Origin: Euglena gracilis
Taxonomy: Eukaryota > Euglenida > Euglenophyceae > Euglenales
Length of the DNA stretch: 64,000 bases
Reading direction: 5' to 3'
Assembly: GCA_039621445.1 (NCBI GenBank)
Contig: CP154956.1
Location: 12,213,443 to 12,277,442 of the forward strand
The position numbers were made by a program, and so were the translations under genes. The notes under the pieces are model-generated. The model did not search any database and was not told the origin of the DNA. It saw nothing but the letters and a program-made list of their open reading frames with translations. Shown here piece by piece: positions 1-10,503 of this stretch. The first letter of the stretch is position 1; every line of letters starts with the position of its first letter.

Positions 1-60
1 TTCCTTGTCCACAAAACTGGAAACGAGTATATACCGAAAAAAAATAGACACTCAGAAAGT
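1..60 (-). ncRNA. Spliced-leader RNA, copy 1 (3' end outside window)
   Basis: The SL exon is at 60-35 and the intron-like part continues to the window edge. Its first stem differs from the other eight copies (acaaaactggaaacgag in place of acaaaggtggaacgag on the plus strand), so this is a divergent copy. The exon itself is unchanged. Confidence 0.85.
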
Positions 61-249
61 GTACGCAGCCATGGGCAGCGGGCGGACAAGGAGCTTCCCC
101 CGGCATTCACGGAGGTGGGTGGAACGTGCCAGGCGCTGTCACGCGACCGTGCGGGAAAGGGGGTGGCGGACGTTGTAATTCACGGCGGACATCTTCTGAA
201 CGTACGCCCTCACGCATCAAAAGGGGGACCTTTACACAGAGGGGCAAAC

Positions 250-369
250 AAGCGTACAGCACCCAGTGTTCCCAAGTGGTCGCCCACCTCAGTACTAACT
301 GGGCCTGACCAGGCTTAACTTCTGAAATCGAACGGGTTCAGGTGTATTCCCGGTAGTATGGCCGTACGC
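250..369 (-). rRNA. 5S rRNA, copy 1
   Basis: 120-nt 5S rRNA. Recognised by the Pol III internal control region (AAGTTAAGCCTGG...) and the closing helix GCGTACGG / GTACGC. The 3' flank reads CTTGTTTGCCCC, with no run of four or more T, unlike all other copies, so termination may be impaired. Confidence 0.93.
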
Positions 370-577
370 AACAGCCTATGCGTCCGCTGCGCATGAGGCC
401 CCAGGGGGGGGGGGGCAGGGGAGGGGAGTCGGTTTCACCAGCCTTATCTGGTTGCCAAAAAAAAAAAAACGACCCACTTTCAAGGGAGAGAGAACCAGCT
501 GGAAGGAGACCAACAGGACCGAGCGAGAGAGAGGCAGAGACTCACCCCTCGCTTTTTCTTTTGTTTTTGTATGTGAA

Positions 578-677
578 GGATGGCGTTGCCGCCTCCAAAA
601 ATTGGAAGCCATGGAGACTTCCTTGTCCACAAAGGTGGAACGAGTATATACCGAAAAAAAATAGACACTCAGAAAGT
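578..677 (-). ncRNA. Spliced-leader RNA, copy 2
   Basis: 100-nt SL RNA. Exon at 677-652 (26 nt), then a GT splice donor (GTATATAC), stem-loops and an Sm-like site AATTTTTGG, ending near CCATCC. It donates the 5' exon to mRNAs by trans-splicing. No T-run follows the 3' end; the flank is A-rich, unlike the neighbouring 5S genes, which fits Pol II rather than Pol III transcription (inference). Confidence 0.93.
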
Positions 678-866
678 GTACGCAGCCATGGGCAGCGGGG
701 CGACAAGCAGATTCCCCCGGCATTCACGGAGGTGGGTGGAACGTGCCAGGCGCTGTCACGCGACCGTGCGGGAAAGGGTGTGGCGGACTTTGTAATTCAC
801 GGCGGACATCTTCTGAACGTCCGCCCTCACGCATCAAAGGGGGGACCTTTACACCGAGGGAAAAAA

Positions 867-986
867 AAGCGTACAGCACCCAGTGTTCCCAAGTGGTCGC
901 CCACCTCAGTACTAACTGGGCCTGACCAGGCTTAACTTCTGAAATCGAACGGGTTCAGGTGTATTCCCGGTAGTATGGCCGTACGC
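867..986 (-). rRNA. 5S rRNA, copy 2
   Basis: Consensus 120-nt copy followed by a T8 run on the minus strand, a good Pol III terminator. Confidence 0.95.
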
Positions 987-1188
987 AACAGCCTATGCGT
1001 CCGCTGCGCATGAGGCCCCAGGGGGGGGGGGGGGCAGGGGAGTCGGTTTCACCAGCCTTTTCTGGTTGCCAAAAAAAAAAAACGACCCACTTTCAAGGGA
1101 GAGAGACAGACCGGGAAGGAGACCAGCAGGACCGAGCGAGAGAGGCAGAGACTCACCACTCGATTTTTATTTTGTTTTTGTATGTGAA

Positions 1189-1288
1189 GGATGGCGTTGC
1201 CGCCTCCAAAAATTGGAAGCCATGGAGACTTCCTTGTCCACAAAGGTGGAACGAGTATATACCGAAAAAAAATAGACACTCAGAAAGT
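1189..1288 (-). ncRNA. Spliced-leader RNA, copy 3
   Basis: Exon at 1288-1263, same GT donor and Sm-like site as copy 2. The downstream flank has small A/T-run differences only. Confidence 0.93.
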
Positions 1289-1480
1289 GTACGCAGCCAT
1301 GGGCAGCGGGCGGACAAGGAGCTTCCCCCGGCATTCACGGAGGTGGGTGGAACGTGCCAGGCGCTGTCACGCGACCGTGCGGGAAAGGGTGTGGCGGACT
1401 TTGTAATTCACGGCGGACATCTTCTGAACGTCCGCCCTCACGCATCAAAGGGGGGGACCTATACACAGAGGGGGAAAAAA

Positions 1481-1600
1481 AAGCGTACAGCACCCAGTGT
1501 TCCCAAGTGGTCGCCCACCTCAGTACTAACTGGGCCTGACCAGGCTTAACTTCTGAAATCGAACGGGTTCAGGTGTATTCCCGGTAGTATGGCCGTACGC
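1481..1600 (-). rRNA. 5S rRNA, copy 3
   Basis: Consensus 120-nt copy with T8 terminator. Confidence 0.95.
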
Positions 1601-1793
1601 AACAGCCTATGCGTCCGCTGCGCATGAGGCCCCAGGGGGGGGAGGGGAGTCGGTTTCACCAGCTTTTTCTAGTTGCCAAAGAAAAAAACGACCCACTTTC
1701 AAGGGAGAGAGACAGACCGGGAAGGAGACCAGCAGGACCGAGCGAGAGAGGCAAAGACTCGCCCCTCGCTTTTTTTTTGTTTTGGTATGTGAA

Positions 1794-1893
1794 GGATGGC
1801 GTTGCCGCCTCCAAAAATTGGAAGCCATGGAGACTTCCTTGTCCACAAAGGTGGAACGAGTATATACCGAAAAAAAATAGACACTCAGAAAGT
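1794..1893 (-). ncRNA. Spliced-leader RNA, copy 4
   Basis: Exon at 1893-1868, body identical to the consensus. The unit upstream of this copy differs from the others near 1950-1985 (gtggggacgtgcgcggcgctgt). Confidence 0.93.
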
Positions 1894-2085
1894 GTACGCA
1901 GCCATGGGCAGCGGGCGGACAAGGAGCTTCCCCCGGCATTCACGGAGGTGGTGGGGACGTGCGCGGCGCTGTGACGAGACGGTGCGGGGAAAGGGTGTGG
2001 CGGACTTTGTAATTCACGGCGGACATCTTCTGAACGTCCGCCCTCACGCATCAAAGGGGGGGACCTGTACACCGAGGGGGAAAAA

Positions 2086-2205
2086 AAGCGTACAGCACCC
2101 AGTGTTCCCAAGTGGTCGCCCACCTCAGTACTAACTGGGCCTGACCAGGCTTAACTTCTGAAATCGAACGGGTTCAGGTGTATTCCCGGTAGTATGGCCG
2201 TACGC
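2086..2205 (-). rRNA. 5S rRNA, copy 4
   Basis: Consensus 120-nt copy with T7 terminator. Confidence 0.95.
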
Positions 2206-2407
2206 AACAGCCTATGCGTCCGCTGCGCATGAGGCCCCAGGGGGGGGGGGGGGCAGGGGAGTCGGTTTCACCAGCCTTTTCTGGTTGCCAAAAAAAAAAA
2301 ACGACCCACTTTCAAGGGAGAGAGACAGACCGGGAAGGAGACCAGCAGGACCGAGCGAGAGAGGCAGAGACTCACCCCTCGCTTTTTCTTTTGTTTTTGT
2401 ATGTGAA

Positions 2408-2507
2408 GGATGGCGTTGCCGCCTCCAAAAATTGGAAGCCATGGAGACTTCCTTGTCCACAAAGGTGGAACGAGTATATACCGAAAAAAAATAGACACTC
2501 AGAAAGT
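2408..2507 (-). ncRNA. Spliced-leader RNA, copy 5
   Basis: Exon at 2507-2482, consensus body with GT donor and AATTTTTGG site. Confidence 0.93.
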
Positions 2508-2699
2508 GTACGCAGCCATGGGCAGCGGGCGGACAAGGAGCTTCCCCCGGCATTCACGGAGGTGGGTGGAACGTGCCAGGCGCTGTCACGCGACCGTGCG
2601 GGAAAGGGTGTGGCGGACTTTGTAATTCACGGCGGACATCTTCTGAACGTCCGCCCTCACGCATCAAAGGGGGGGACCTTTACACCGAGGGGGAAAAAA

Positions 2700-2818
2700 A
2701 AGCGTACAGCACCCAGTGTTCCCAAGTGGTCGCCCACCTCAGTACTAACTGGGCCTGACCAGGCTTAACTTCTGAAATCGAACGGGATCAGGTGTATTCC
2801 GGTAGTATGGCCGTACGC
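2700..2818 (-). rRNA. 5S rRNA, copy 5 (variant)
   Basis: 119 nt. It differs from all other copies by a deleted C (plus strand attccggtag in place of attcccggtag) and a substitution (gggatcagg in place of gggttcagg). Both lie in the first third of the RNA. T8 terminator present. Possibly a minor functional variant or a 5S pseudogene. Confidence 0.88.
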
Positions 2819-3017
2819 AACAGCCTATGCGTCCGCTGCGCATGAGCCCCCAGGGGGGGGGGGAAGGGGAGTCGGTTTCACCAGCCTTTTCTGAAAAAAA
2901 AAAAAAAAAAACGACCCACTTTCAAGGGAGAGAGACAGACCGGGAAGGAGACCAGCAGGACCGAGCGAGAGAGGCAGAGACTCACCCCTCGCTTTTTCTT
3001 TTGTTTTTGTATGTGAA

Positions 3018-3117
3018 GGATGGCGTTGCCGCCTCCAAAAATTGGAAGCCATGGAGACTTCCTTGTCCACAAAGGTGGAACGAGTATATACCGAAAAAAA
3101 ATAGACACTCAGAAAGT
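3018..3117 (-). ncRNA. Spliced-leader RNA, copy 6
   Basis: Exon at 3117-3092, consensus body. Confidence 0.93.
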
Positions 3118-3311
3118 GTACGCAGCCATGGGCAGCGGGCGGACAAGGAGCTTCCCCCGGCATTCACGGAGGTGGGTGGAACGTGCCAGGCGCTGTCACG
3201 CGACCGTGCGGGAAAGGGTGTGGCGGACTTTGTAATTCACGGCGGACATCTTCTGAACGTCCGCCCCTCACGCATCAAAGGGGGGGACCTTTACACCGAG
3301 GGGGAAAAAAA

Positions 3312-3431
3312 AAGCGTACAGCACCCAGTGTTCCCAAGTGGTCGCCCACCTCAGTACTAACTGGGCCTGACCAGGCTTAACTTCTGAAATCGAACGGGTT
3401 CAGGTGTATTCCCGGTAGTATGGCCGTACGC
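3312..3431 (-). rRNA. 5S rRNA, copy 6
   Basis: Consensus 120-nt copy with T9 terminator. Confidence 0.95.
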
Positions 3432-3630
3432 AACAGCCTATGCGTCCGCTGCGCATGAGGCCCCAGGGGGGGGGGGGGGGGAGGCGGTTTCACCAGCTTT
3501 TTCTAGTTGCCAAAAAAAAAAAAACGACCCACTTTCAAGGGAGAGAGACAGACCGGGAAGGAGACCAGCAGGACCGAGCGAGAGAGGCAGAGACTCACCC
3601 CTCGCTTTTTCTTTTGTTTTTGTATGTGAA

Positions 3631-3730
3631 GGATGGCGTTGCCGCCTCCAAAAATTGGAAGCCATGGAGACTTCCTTGTCCACAAAGGTGGAACGAGTAT
3701 ATACCGAAAAAAAATAGACACTCAGAAAGT
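3631..3730 (-). ncRNA. Spliced-leader RNA, copy 7
   Basis: Exon at 3730-3705, consensus body. Copies 7-9 belong to a sub-type of unit with ggacgagg where copies 3-6 have ggacaagg in the upstream flank. Confidence 0.93.
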
Positions 3731-3919
3731 GTACGCAGCCATGGGCAGCGGGCGGACGAGGAGCTTCCCCCGGCATTCACGGAGGTGGGCGGAACGTGCC
3801 AGGCGGTGTCACGCGACCGTGCGGGAAAGGGTGTGGCGGACTTTGTAATTCACGGCGGACATCTTCTGAACGTCCGCCCTCACGCATCAAAGGGGGGACC
3901 TTTACACCGAGGGGGCAAA

Positions 3920-4039
3920 AAGCGTACAGCACCCAGTGTTCCCAAGTGGTCGCCCACCTCAGTACTAACTGGGCCTGACCAGGCTTAACTTCTGAAATCG
4001 AACGGGTTCAGGTGTATTCCCGGTAGTATGGCCGTACGC
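3920..4039 (-). rRNA. 5S rRNA, copy 7
   Basis: Consensus 120-nt copy; terminator shortened to T5 followed by GCCCC. Confidence 0.95.
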
Positions 4040-4244
4040 AACAGCCTATGCGTCCGCTGCGCATGAGGCCCCAGGGGGGGGGGGAGGGGAGTCGGTTTCA
4101 CCAGCTTTTTCTAGTTGCCAAAGAAAAAAAACGACCCACTTTCAAGGGAGAGAGACAGAGAGACAGATCGGGAAGGAGACCAGCAGGATCGAGCGAGAGA
4201 GGCAGAGACTCGCCCCTCGCTTTTTTTTTGTTTTTGTATGTGAA

Positions 4245-4344
4245 GGATGGCGTTGCCGCCTCCAAAAATTGGAAGCCATGGAGACTTCCTTGTCCACAAA
4301 GGTGGAACGAGTATATACCGAAAAAAAATAGACACTCAGAAAGT
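4245..4344 (-). ncRNA. Spliced-leader RNA, copy 8
   Basis: Exon at 4344-4319, consensus body; same flank sub-type as copies 7 and 9. Confidence 0.93.
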
Positions 4345-4533
4345 GTACGCAGCCATGGGCAGCGGGCGGACGAGGAGCTTCCCCCGGCATTCACGGAGGT
4401 GGGCGGAACGTGCCAGGCGGTGTCACGCGACCGTGCGGGAAAGGGTGTGGCGGACTTTGTAATTCACGGCGGACATCTTCTGAACGTCCGCCCTCACGCA
4501 TCAAAGGGGGGACCTTTACACCGAGGGGGCAAA

Positions 4534-4653
4534 AAGCGTACAGCACCCAGTGTTCCCAAGTGGTCGCCCACCTCAGTACTAACTGGGCCTGACCAGGCTT
4601 AACTTCTGAAATCGAACGGGTTCAGGTGTATTCCCGGTAGTATGGCCGTACGC
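4534..4653 (-). rRNA. 5S rRNA, copy 8
   Basis: Consensus 120-nt copy; T5 terminator as in copy 7. Confidence 0.95.
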
Positions 4654-4858
4654 AACAGCCTATGCGTCCGCTGCGCATGAGGCCCCAGGGGGGGGGGGAG
4701 GGGAGTCGGTTTCACCAGCTTTTTCTAGTTGCCAAAGAAAAAAAAACGACCCACTTTCAAGGGAGAGAGACAGAGAGACAGATCGGGAAGGAGACCAGCA
4801 GGACCGAGCGAGAGAGGCAGAGACTCGCCCCTCGCTTTTTTTTGTTTTTGTATGTGAA

Positions 4859-4958
4859 GGATGGCGTTGCCGCCTCCAAAAATTGGAAGCCATGGAGACT
4901 TCCTTGTCCACAAAGGTGGAACGAGTATATACCGAAAAAAAATAGACACTCAGAAAGT
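4859..4958 (-). ncRNA. Spliced-leader RNA, copy 9
   Basis: Exon at 4958-4933, consensus body. Last SL gene before the retroelement LTR at 5109, about 150 bp upstream of its own 5' end. Confidence 0.93.
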
Positions 4959-5108
4959 GTACGCAGCCATGGGCAGCGGGCGGACGAGGAGCTTCCCCCG
5001 GCATTCACGGAGGTGGGCGGAACGTGCCAGGCGGTGTCACGCGACCGTGCGGGAAAGGGTGTGGCGGACTTTGTAATTCACGGCGGACATCTTCTGAACG
5101 TCCGCCAG

Positions 5109-5532
5109 TGTACGTCCAAAGCTTTCCCTTTTCCCCTTTTTGGGACTTTCCGTAAAAGCCTTTCGCTTTCGCCTTGGTGCGCAGCCTACTTATGGTAGGG
5201 AAAAGTCTTTGGAGTAACGAAAAGTGGTTTTCCCCTTTTCTTCCCAATTCCCCAAGAAGCAAAGCACAAAGCAAAGACTCAGAAGTTTCTTCTGAGATCA
5301 AGTTCTAATGTTCCGAGGGTTTTTCCCTCTGACAAAACCAATGGTCAAACTTTGGAAGAATGACAGTGAAGAATACCACCTGTGGGGGAAGGAGAGAAAA
5401 GTGCTGACGTGTCCAGGGGCAGATCCCAGAAGGGTCTGCCACGATCTTACCAGCTGTGGATGTCCACAGTTGTGCGACCGTCACAGAACCCACTCTGCAG
5501 AAATCCTACAGAGCTGGGACGTGCCTGGTACA
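5109..5532 (-). repeat. E1 3' LTR (424 bp)
   Basis: Bounded on the plus strand by TGTACGTCC and CCTGGTACA, i.e. TGTACC...GGACGTACA in element orientation, with TG...CA ends. Homologous to the LTR at 56211-56617; shares its termini with the E2 LTRs. The left edge joins array spacer at 5108 (cgtccgccag). Confidence 0.82.
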
Positions 5533-5544
5533 CATCCCCCTCCC
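5533..5544 (-). other. E1 polypurine tract
   Basis: Minus strand GGGAGGGGGATG immediately 5' of the LTR start, the expected place for the plus-strand primer. The identical tract precedes the LTRs at 23254 and 56617. Confidence 0.75.
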
Positions 5545-6090
5545 AGGGCTACGCCCGATTTCCTTCATGGACCAGGGTTTCCCAGTCCAACGCTGCCCCA
5601 GGTGGGGTTCACTTCTCCATTCGGTGTCTCTCCTTTCCGCACAGTGGCATCCACCCAAAGCCCAAAAACGCGCAAAAGGTTAGCCGCGTTTCGCGGTTAC
5701 CTATTAGCCGTTTCGGCTTAGGTGGGGTGTGAAAAAGCCCACTGTGGGAAACGGGGCTTGGCAGGTTTCCTGACAAAGTGTCCCATCCACCCACTTTGGG
5801 TGTGCCAAAGGCACGCGGGGTTGGTCAAGCGATTCGCTGAAAACGCGAGGGGAGAGGTGTGGAAGGGGGGGCAGGCTCCTATCCTGGTCATACCCGGATA
5901 GGGCTCCTAGGCGGTCATATCCGCACTAGGAAACAAAAGCCTACTTACAAAACCGACTGCCGGCGACAGCTTTGCGGGGGTGGGGAGAAAGTAGGGAGGA
6001 GAGGGGGGCTGGCTTAGGCCAGAACAGAATTTTTGCTGTCTGGCAGCCTTAAGAGGGCTTAGGGCCGAAAAGTGACAAGTTGGCCTATTA
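5545..6090 (-). other. E1 3' untranslated module
   Basis: About 550 bp with no supportable gene. It matches 56630-57225 of E4 nearly throughout (for example the segment around the rc of gttacctattagccgtttcg). It contains short perfect hairpins and G-rich runs. The last codons of the E1 pol frame lie in this module, so pol appears fused to it by loss of the sequence that once lay between. Confidence 0.7.
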
Positions 6091-9000
6091 TTACGGCGTG
6101 CGCGCTGTGTGCTGTGTGTCACTTAGCGGCTCAAAATCTTTTTTCCTCAATTCTTTCAATCTCTGGGAAGCTCTTTCTTGAATTTCCATCTGGGTCAAAA
6201 GCCAAGAATGGGTTTCTGGATTTGTCACCGGTTCTGGGGGTAATTCCAACCTCCAAGCTGGTCTGCCCAAAAACATATCATGGGGTGACAACATTGTTGT
6301 GGGGGAAATCTGCGAATTCATCAAAAATGTGCAATACGGGATCAGCTGCACCCAATTTTTGTCCTTGGAAGACAGACTCAATGCTCGCATATTCTGCAAG
6401 AACATTTTATTGACAATTGCAACCAAACCGTTTGATCGGGGGTTCCGGGGCAGAGAAAACGATAATTTCACGTCGAGAGCTTTCAGGGCTGTTTGGTAAA
6501 AACCACTGGGCTGTCTGAATCGCACGTCGTTGTCAGACCTCACAACGGACGGTTTTCCAAAAACAGAAATCCACCGGTCCAAAATAAGCCTCAAAACACC
6601 TTCTCCGGTTACCGTTTTCTGTGTGGGGATGAATTGGCAAAAATGGGACAAATTGTCGACCAAAGTCAGCACATAGTCAAAACCATTGTAGGGGTCCATT
6701 TGCACAAAATCCAAACACAAAACTTCATTGCTCACTGTTGGAATCGGTAAAGAACCCACCTTTCCACGGTCACTGGGGCGGTTTTGTTTTGAAAGGGTGC
6801 AAATTTCACATGTCATCACAATGGCCCTGCAAATTTCCAACATGTCTTTCTTGGAAACCTTGGACTGAAAATGGCTCAAAAAGAACAACAAAGTCCTTTC
6901 AGCACCAACATGGTTGCTTGCCTTGTGACATTCATCCAAACAAACCTTCAACAAATGAGATGGAACAACCAATTTTCCTTCACAATACATGGCCTTGGCA
7001 GATCTGAACCAAAACTCATTGTCAATGAAACAGGGTTTTGAAACCTCCACTTTTTCCCAAAAATCCTTCAGCTCTGAATTCAAATAATCCTTTTCTGACA
7101 CTTGCACTCTGTGGGACAAACTGAAAATCTTCTGCAGAAACAGGTCAAGCTGCACATCCATTTTCTGAAAAGCGTTCCTTGCTTCTTCCTCAAAATGAAT
7201 TTCAAATTTGTTCTCAAAATCAGCACGAGACAAAAAATCACACAATTCATTTTTGCAACCTGCCACATGAACGATATTCAGTTTGAACTGGTTCAAAAAC
7301 ACATACATCCTTCTCAGTCTTTTGTTGAGGGGGGGTTCACCCTTCAGGAAAGAGGTGGCTGCCTCATTGTCTGTCATCCACACAATTGGCAGATTTTGCA
7401 AAATCCTTGTTTGTGAAGCAATGGTCAGCACACCACTCAAAATTTCCTTTTCCCAGGTAGTGTATTTTTTTCTTGCCTCACTCCATTTCCAGTTGTAGTG
7501 GCCCAAGGGCACCAACCTCATTTCACTGGGGTAGTTGTTTTTCAGGGTTCCATCCACCTTCACACCACTTGTTCGAAAATTCTCAGGAATTTGTGTTTGT
7601 TGGAGGGTTTGCCACTGAAACAATGCTGAACCACCTCCCAAATCCGAACTGTCAGTCACCAAAACAATCTCTCCTGAACTCCTGGGGGTACCCAAAACAT
7701 CAAGAGAAGACAATTTCCTTTTCAATGCATTCAAACAACTCTCCTCCTTTTCAGTCCACCTCCATTTCACATTCTTTTTCAGCAGATCTGTGAGCGGGGC
7801 TGAGTCAAAAGTAAAACCTTTCACGTGTCTGCGGTAGAAATTCATGGCTCCCAAAATTCGCCTCAAATCCCTTTGATTCTGAACTCGAAAACTCAGAATT
7901 GGTTCAATGTTCCTCTTGTTTGCCTGCCACATTCCCCATCCCAACGAGAAACCCAAATAGTCAATGGACTGATTCAGAAAGGAACATTTGCTCAATTTGA
8001 TTCTCACTTGGTTCTTTCTGCAAACTTCAAACCACTTTTCCAAAAGATACAAATGATCCTCTTCAGAGTTTGCACCAACCCCTGTGTCATCAAAAAAAGA
8101 AGCCAGGTGTCCATCCTTCAAAATCTCTCTCACCCTCAAATCCGTTTTGCATTGGGAGGTTAGAATTTCCATCAGCTCCTGAAAAATACCCGGTGCATTA
8201 CTTAGGCCAAACATCATCCTTTTGGGACGAAAACACCTCCCAGATGGAATGCAAAATGCAGACAAATTTGCTGCTCTTTTTGTGATTGGGATTTGCCAAT
8301 ACCCACTCCTCATGTCCAGGGTACTTTTCCAGCGACATTTGGCCAAACTTTCAATCAAAACCTCCATGCTTGGCAAATAACCTGCATGTGCCTTGCTTCT
8401 GGCATTCAATTTTCCATAATGGATGACCATCCTTCTGGTACTTGACCCTTTTTTGTCCACCAAAAATGTGGGGCTGCACACCTGGGGGATTTCACCAACC
8501 GGGAATTGCTCAATCAACCCTGACTTTAGCAATTCTTCACACTGAAGGTCAATTTCTTTTTCATCCTCCTGGGGCATGGGCCAACACTTTTGCCTTAAGG
8601 GTTTGCCTTCCCATTCAGGCTTTAGCTCAATGTCCATCAAAACAGGCAGGGGGGAAGACTCAGAAATTGTGGGCAATGGTCCAAAAACATCAGAAAATTT
8701 CACCAAAAGCTCATACAACCTGGGGTGGTCTCTGAATTTCTCAACTTCTTTTTCAAACTCTCCACTCAGATTCTCAGTAAACAATTTGCTGCTTTTTTCA
8801 TCAGCCTTTTTCTGGGCCTCCAAAGTCCAAATCTTTTCATGCAAAACTTGGGAAATGCTTTTGAGTTCATCCATCTTGATTGTTGCCTTGGGAGTTTTCA
8901 CAGGTTTTGCAAACTGCACATCTTCCACAGGCTGGGCCAGCTGGAAAAACATCACCTCCACATCTTTTCTCACCTCCTGAAAAAGACTCAGCTCAATTTC

Positions 9001-10503
9001 AATGTCCTTGGTCAACTCAGCCAAAAAATTGATGTTTTCATGCTCATTCATTGGTTCAAACACCACCACATTGTCCAACCACTCTTTCACCTTTTCATCT
9101 GATTCCTTGGGGGGAACAGTCTCCAAAGGAAAACTTGGACTTTCAAAAACTTGCTGGTCTGCAGGTGGACTGGCAGGCTGGGGTGCCTGTTGCTGGGGGG
9201 GAACATCAGGAGGATCTGGGAAATCCACTTGAATTCCATCATCCACTGTGGGATACTTCCCGATCTCACCTCTCAGTTCATCCAAACTCCAATTCCTTGA
9301 AACTTTTCTGAGCCAACTGACAATTCTGGGGTCCAAAAGCTCAAAATCCACTTTGAATTGCACAGTGTCCACCACACTCACAAAAGTGTTCCAAAGGGGG
9401 GAGGGCAGCACCTTTTTGCACCTGTCACCCACAAACAAGGGAACCCCACTTGAAATTTTCACCCTGGCCACTGTCACCCTTTCCAGCAGGGGGGACCAGT
9501 ACTGGTCCACCCAGTCTGGGTGTACCAGGACCATTTTTGTTTCTTCAATGCACAACTTTGTCACCACTTTACTTAGTTGGCTGAAGGGGGGGTTTGCCCA
9601 CAGAAACTTGGAAGCACCAATGTCACACAACAACCTTTCCCATGAATACCTGTAGGCTGAATTCCTTTTTGTCATGTACAAAGACTGGGTGTGGTTCAGG
9701 TGGTTTGCAAAAAGATCAATGCAAATCTGACCCTCAGAAATCTGCAATTCATCCAAAGCTTTTGTCTTCACTGGCTTCACCAAAGTGTAGCTTTCTGTCT
9801 TGAAAAGTCTGAAAATTCTTTTGATGGTGTGGTCCCCATCATGGCTCTGAAGTAAAAACTCCTCACCATCAATGATGATTCTGGGGGGTCTGGTCAGCAA
9901 CCCACCAAAAAATTCACTTTCAGTAAAGTCAGTCCCCAAAACTGCCTCGAAGGCATTTGTTTCAACAACAACCGCTTTAAGCTTTAGAATTTTTCGTCCC
10001 AACTCCAAACTCACCTCACACACTCCTTCAGAAAAAATGTACTCCCCGTTGCCGATCTGCAGGGGTACCGCAGCACTCCGTTGAATTTTATTCTCTGGAA
10101 CACATTTCTTAGAAACTGCTGTAATGGTGGCCCCAGTGTCCAAAATGGCTTGAATTTCCTTTCCATAAACCCTCACTGGCAAAAGATAAGTTTTACACAC
10201 CATCTGGAGCAAGTGCAAAGCATCAGCCTTTCTCTTTTTGGGGTTCTCACCCTGGGGGGTAACCTGGGTTTGCACTCCCTGGGGTTGAACCGAAGGGGTC
10301 CCTTTGCCTGCCCCCTTCTGGGCTGCTGCCTTCTTTTTCTCAAACTTTTCTTTTGACCAACATCTGTCTTCATAATGCCCTTTTTTGTGACAAAATCGAC
10401 AGAAAATTGTGGCTCCAACTCGTGGGGCTGGGGTGTCATCAACTTTTCTTTCACTCTTGCCTTTGCCTTTTCCTTTGCCTTTTCCTTTTCCACCAGATTT
10501 TTG
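6091..10503 (-). pseudogene. E1 Gag(partial)-Pol polyprotein
   Basis: One long frame of about 1470 codons; the frame continues 15 codons into the E2 LTR, so no real start is present. In order: CCHC zinc knuckle CRFCHKKGHYEDRC (10404-10360), aspartic protease AILDTGAT (10149-10118), N6-methyltransferase-like block with IDLFA (near 9715), NPPF (9603-9584) and PDW (9532-9500), RT with FFDDTG in place of YxDD (8098-8066), RNase H VTDSSDLGG (7665-7641), integrase zinc finger ending CEIC (near 6810), then DFVQMD and SDND. The third integrase catalytic residue is lost: GCA (Ala) at 6418-6420 stands where Glu is expected in the NGxxE motif. The C-terminal chromodomain seen in E4 is absent. Ty3/gypsy superfamily; probably inactive for integration. 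Confidence 0.85.

Larger units (their letters stand above)
1..5108 (-). repeat. 5S rRNA / spliced-leader RNA tandem array
   Basis: Eight units plus a partial first one, repeating every 605-617 bp. Each unit read on the minus strand holds a 5S rRNA gene and a 100-nt SL RNA gene in the same orientation. Unit length varies mainly through G-runs near the 5S 5' flank and A-runs near the two gene ends. Linked 5S and SL genes are established for Euglena. The array is interrupted at 5109 by the LTR of a retroelement, in the spacer after the last SL gene, so the true array probably continues elsewhere. Open frames of 60-185 codons across the units are by-products of the repeat. Confidence 0.95.
5109..10503 (-). 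mobile_element. E1: Ty3-like LTR retroelement, 5' part missing
   Basis: Minus-strand element inserted in the 5S/SL array. Order in its own direction: truncated gag/zinc knuckle, protease, N6-methyltransferase-like block, RT, RNase H, integrase, untranslated 3' module, polypurine tract, 3' LTR. Its 5' end was replaced by the LTR of the plus-strand element E2 at 10504. It has no ORF3, although the 3' module it carries (5545-6130) is the one found behind ORF3 in E4 at 56.6-57.2 kb. Confidence 0.85.

Noticed and set aside
1-5108. Dinoflagellate origin
   Set aside because: Gly-Lys-rich retroelement proteins first suggested it, but the dinoflagellate SL (CCGTAGCCATTTTGGC...) is absent and the Euglena-type SL is present in every unit.
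378-5198. Recurrent 110-185-codon frames in each 5S/SL unit
   Set aside because: They overlap the 5S and SL genes on the opposite strand, change frame with homopolymer length and match no protein; products of the tandem repeat.
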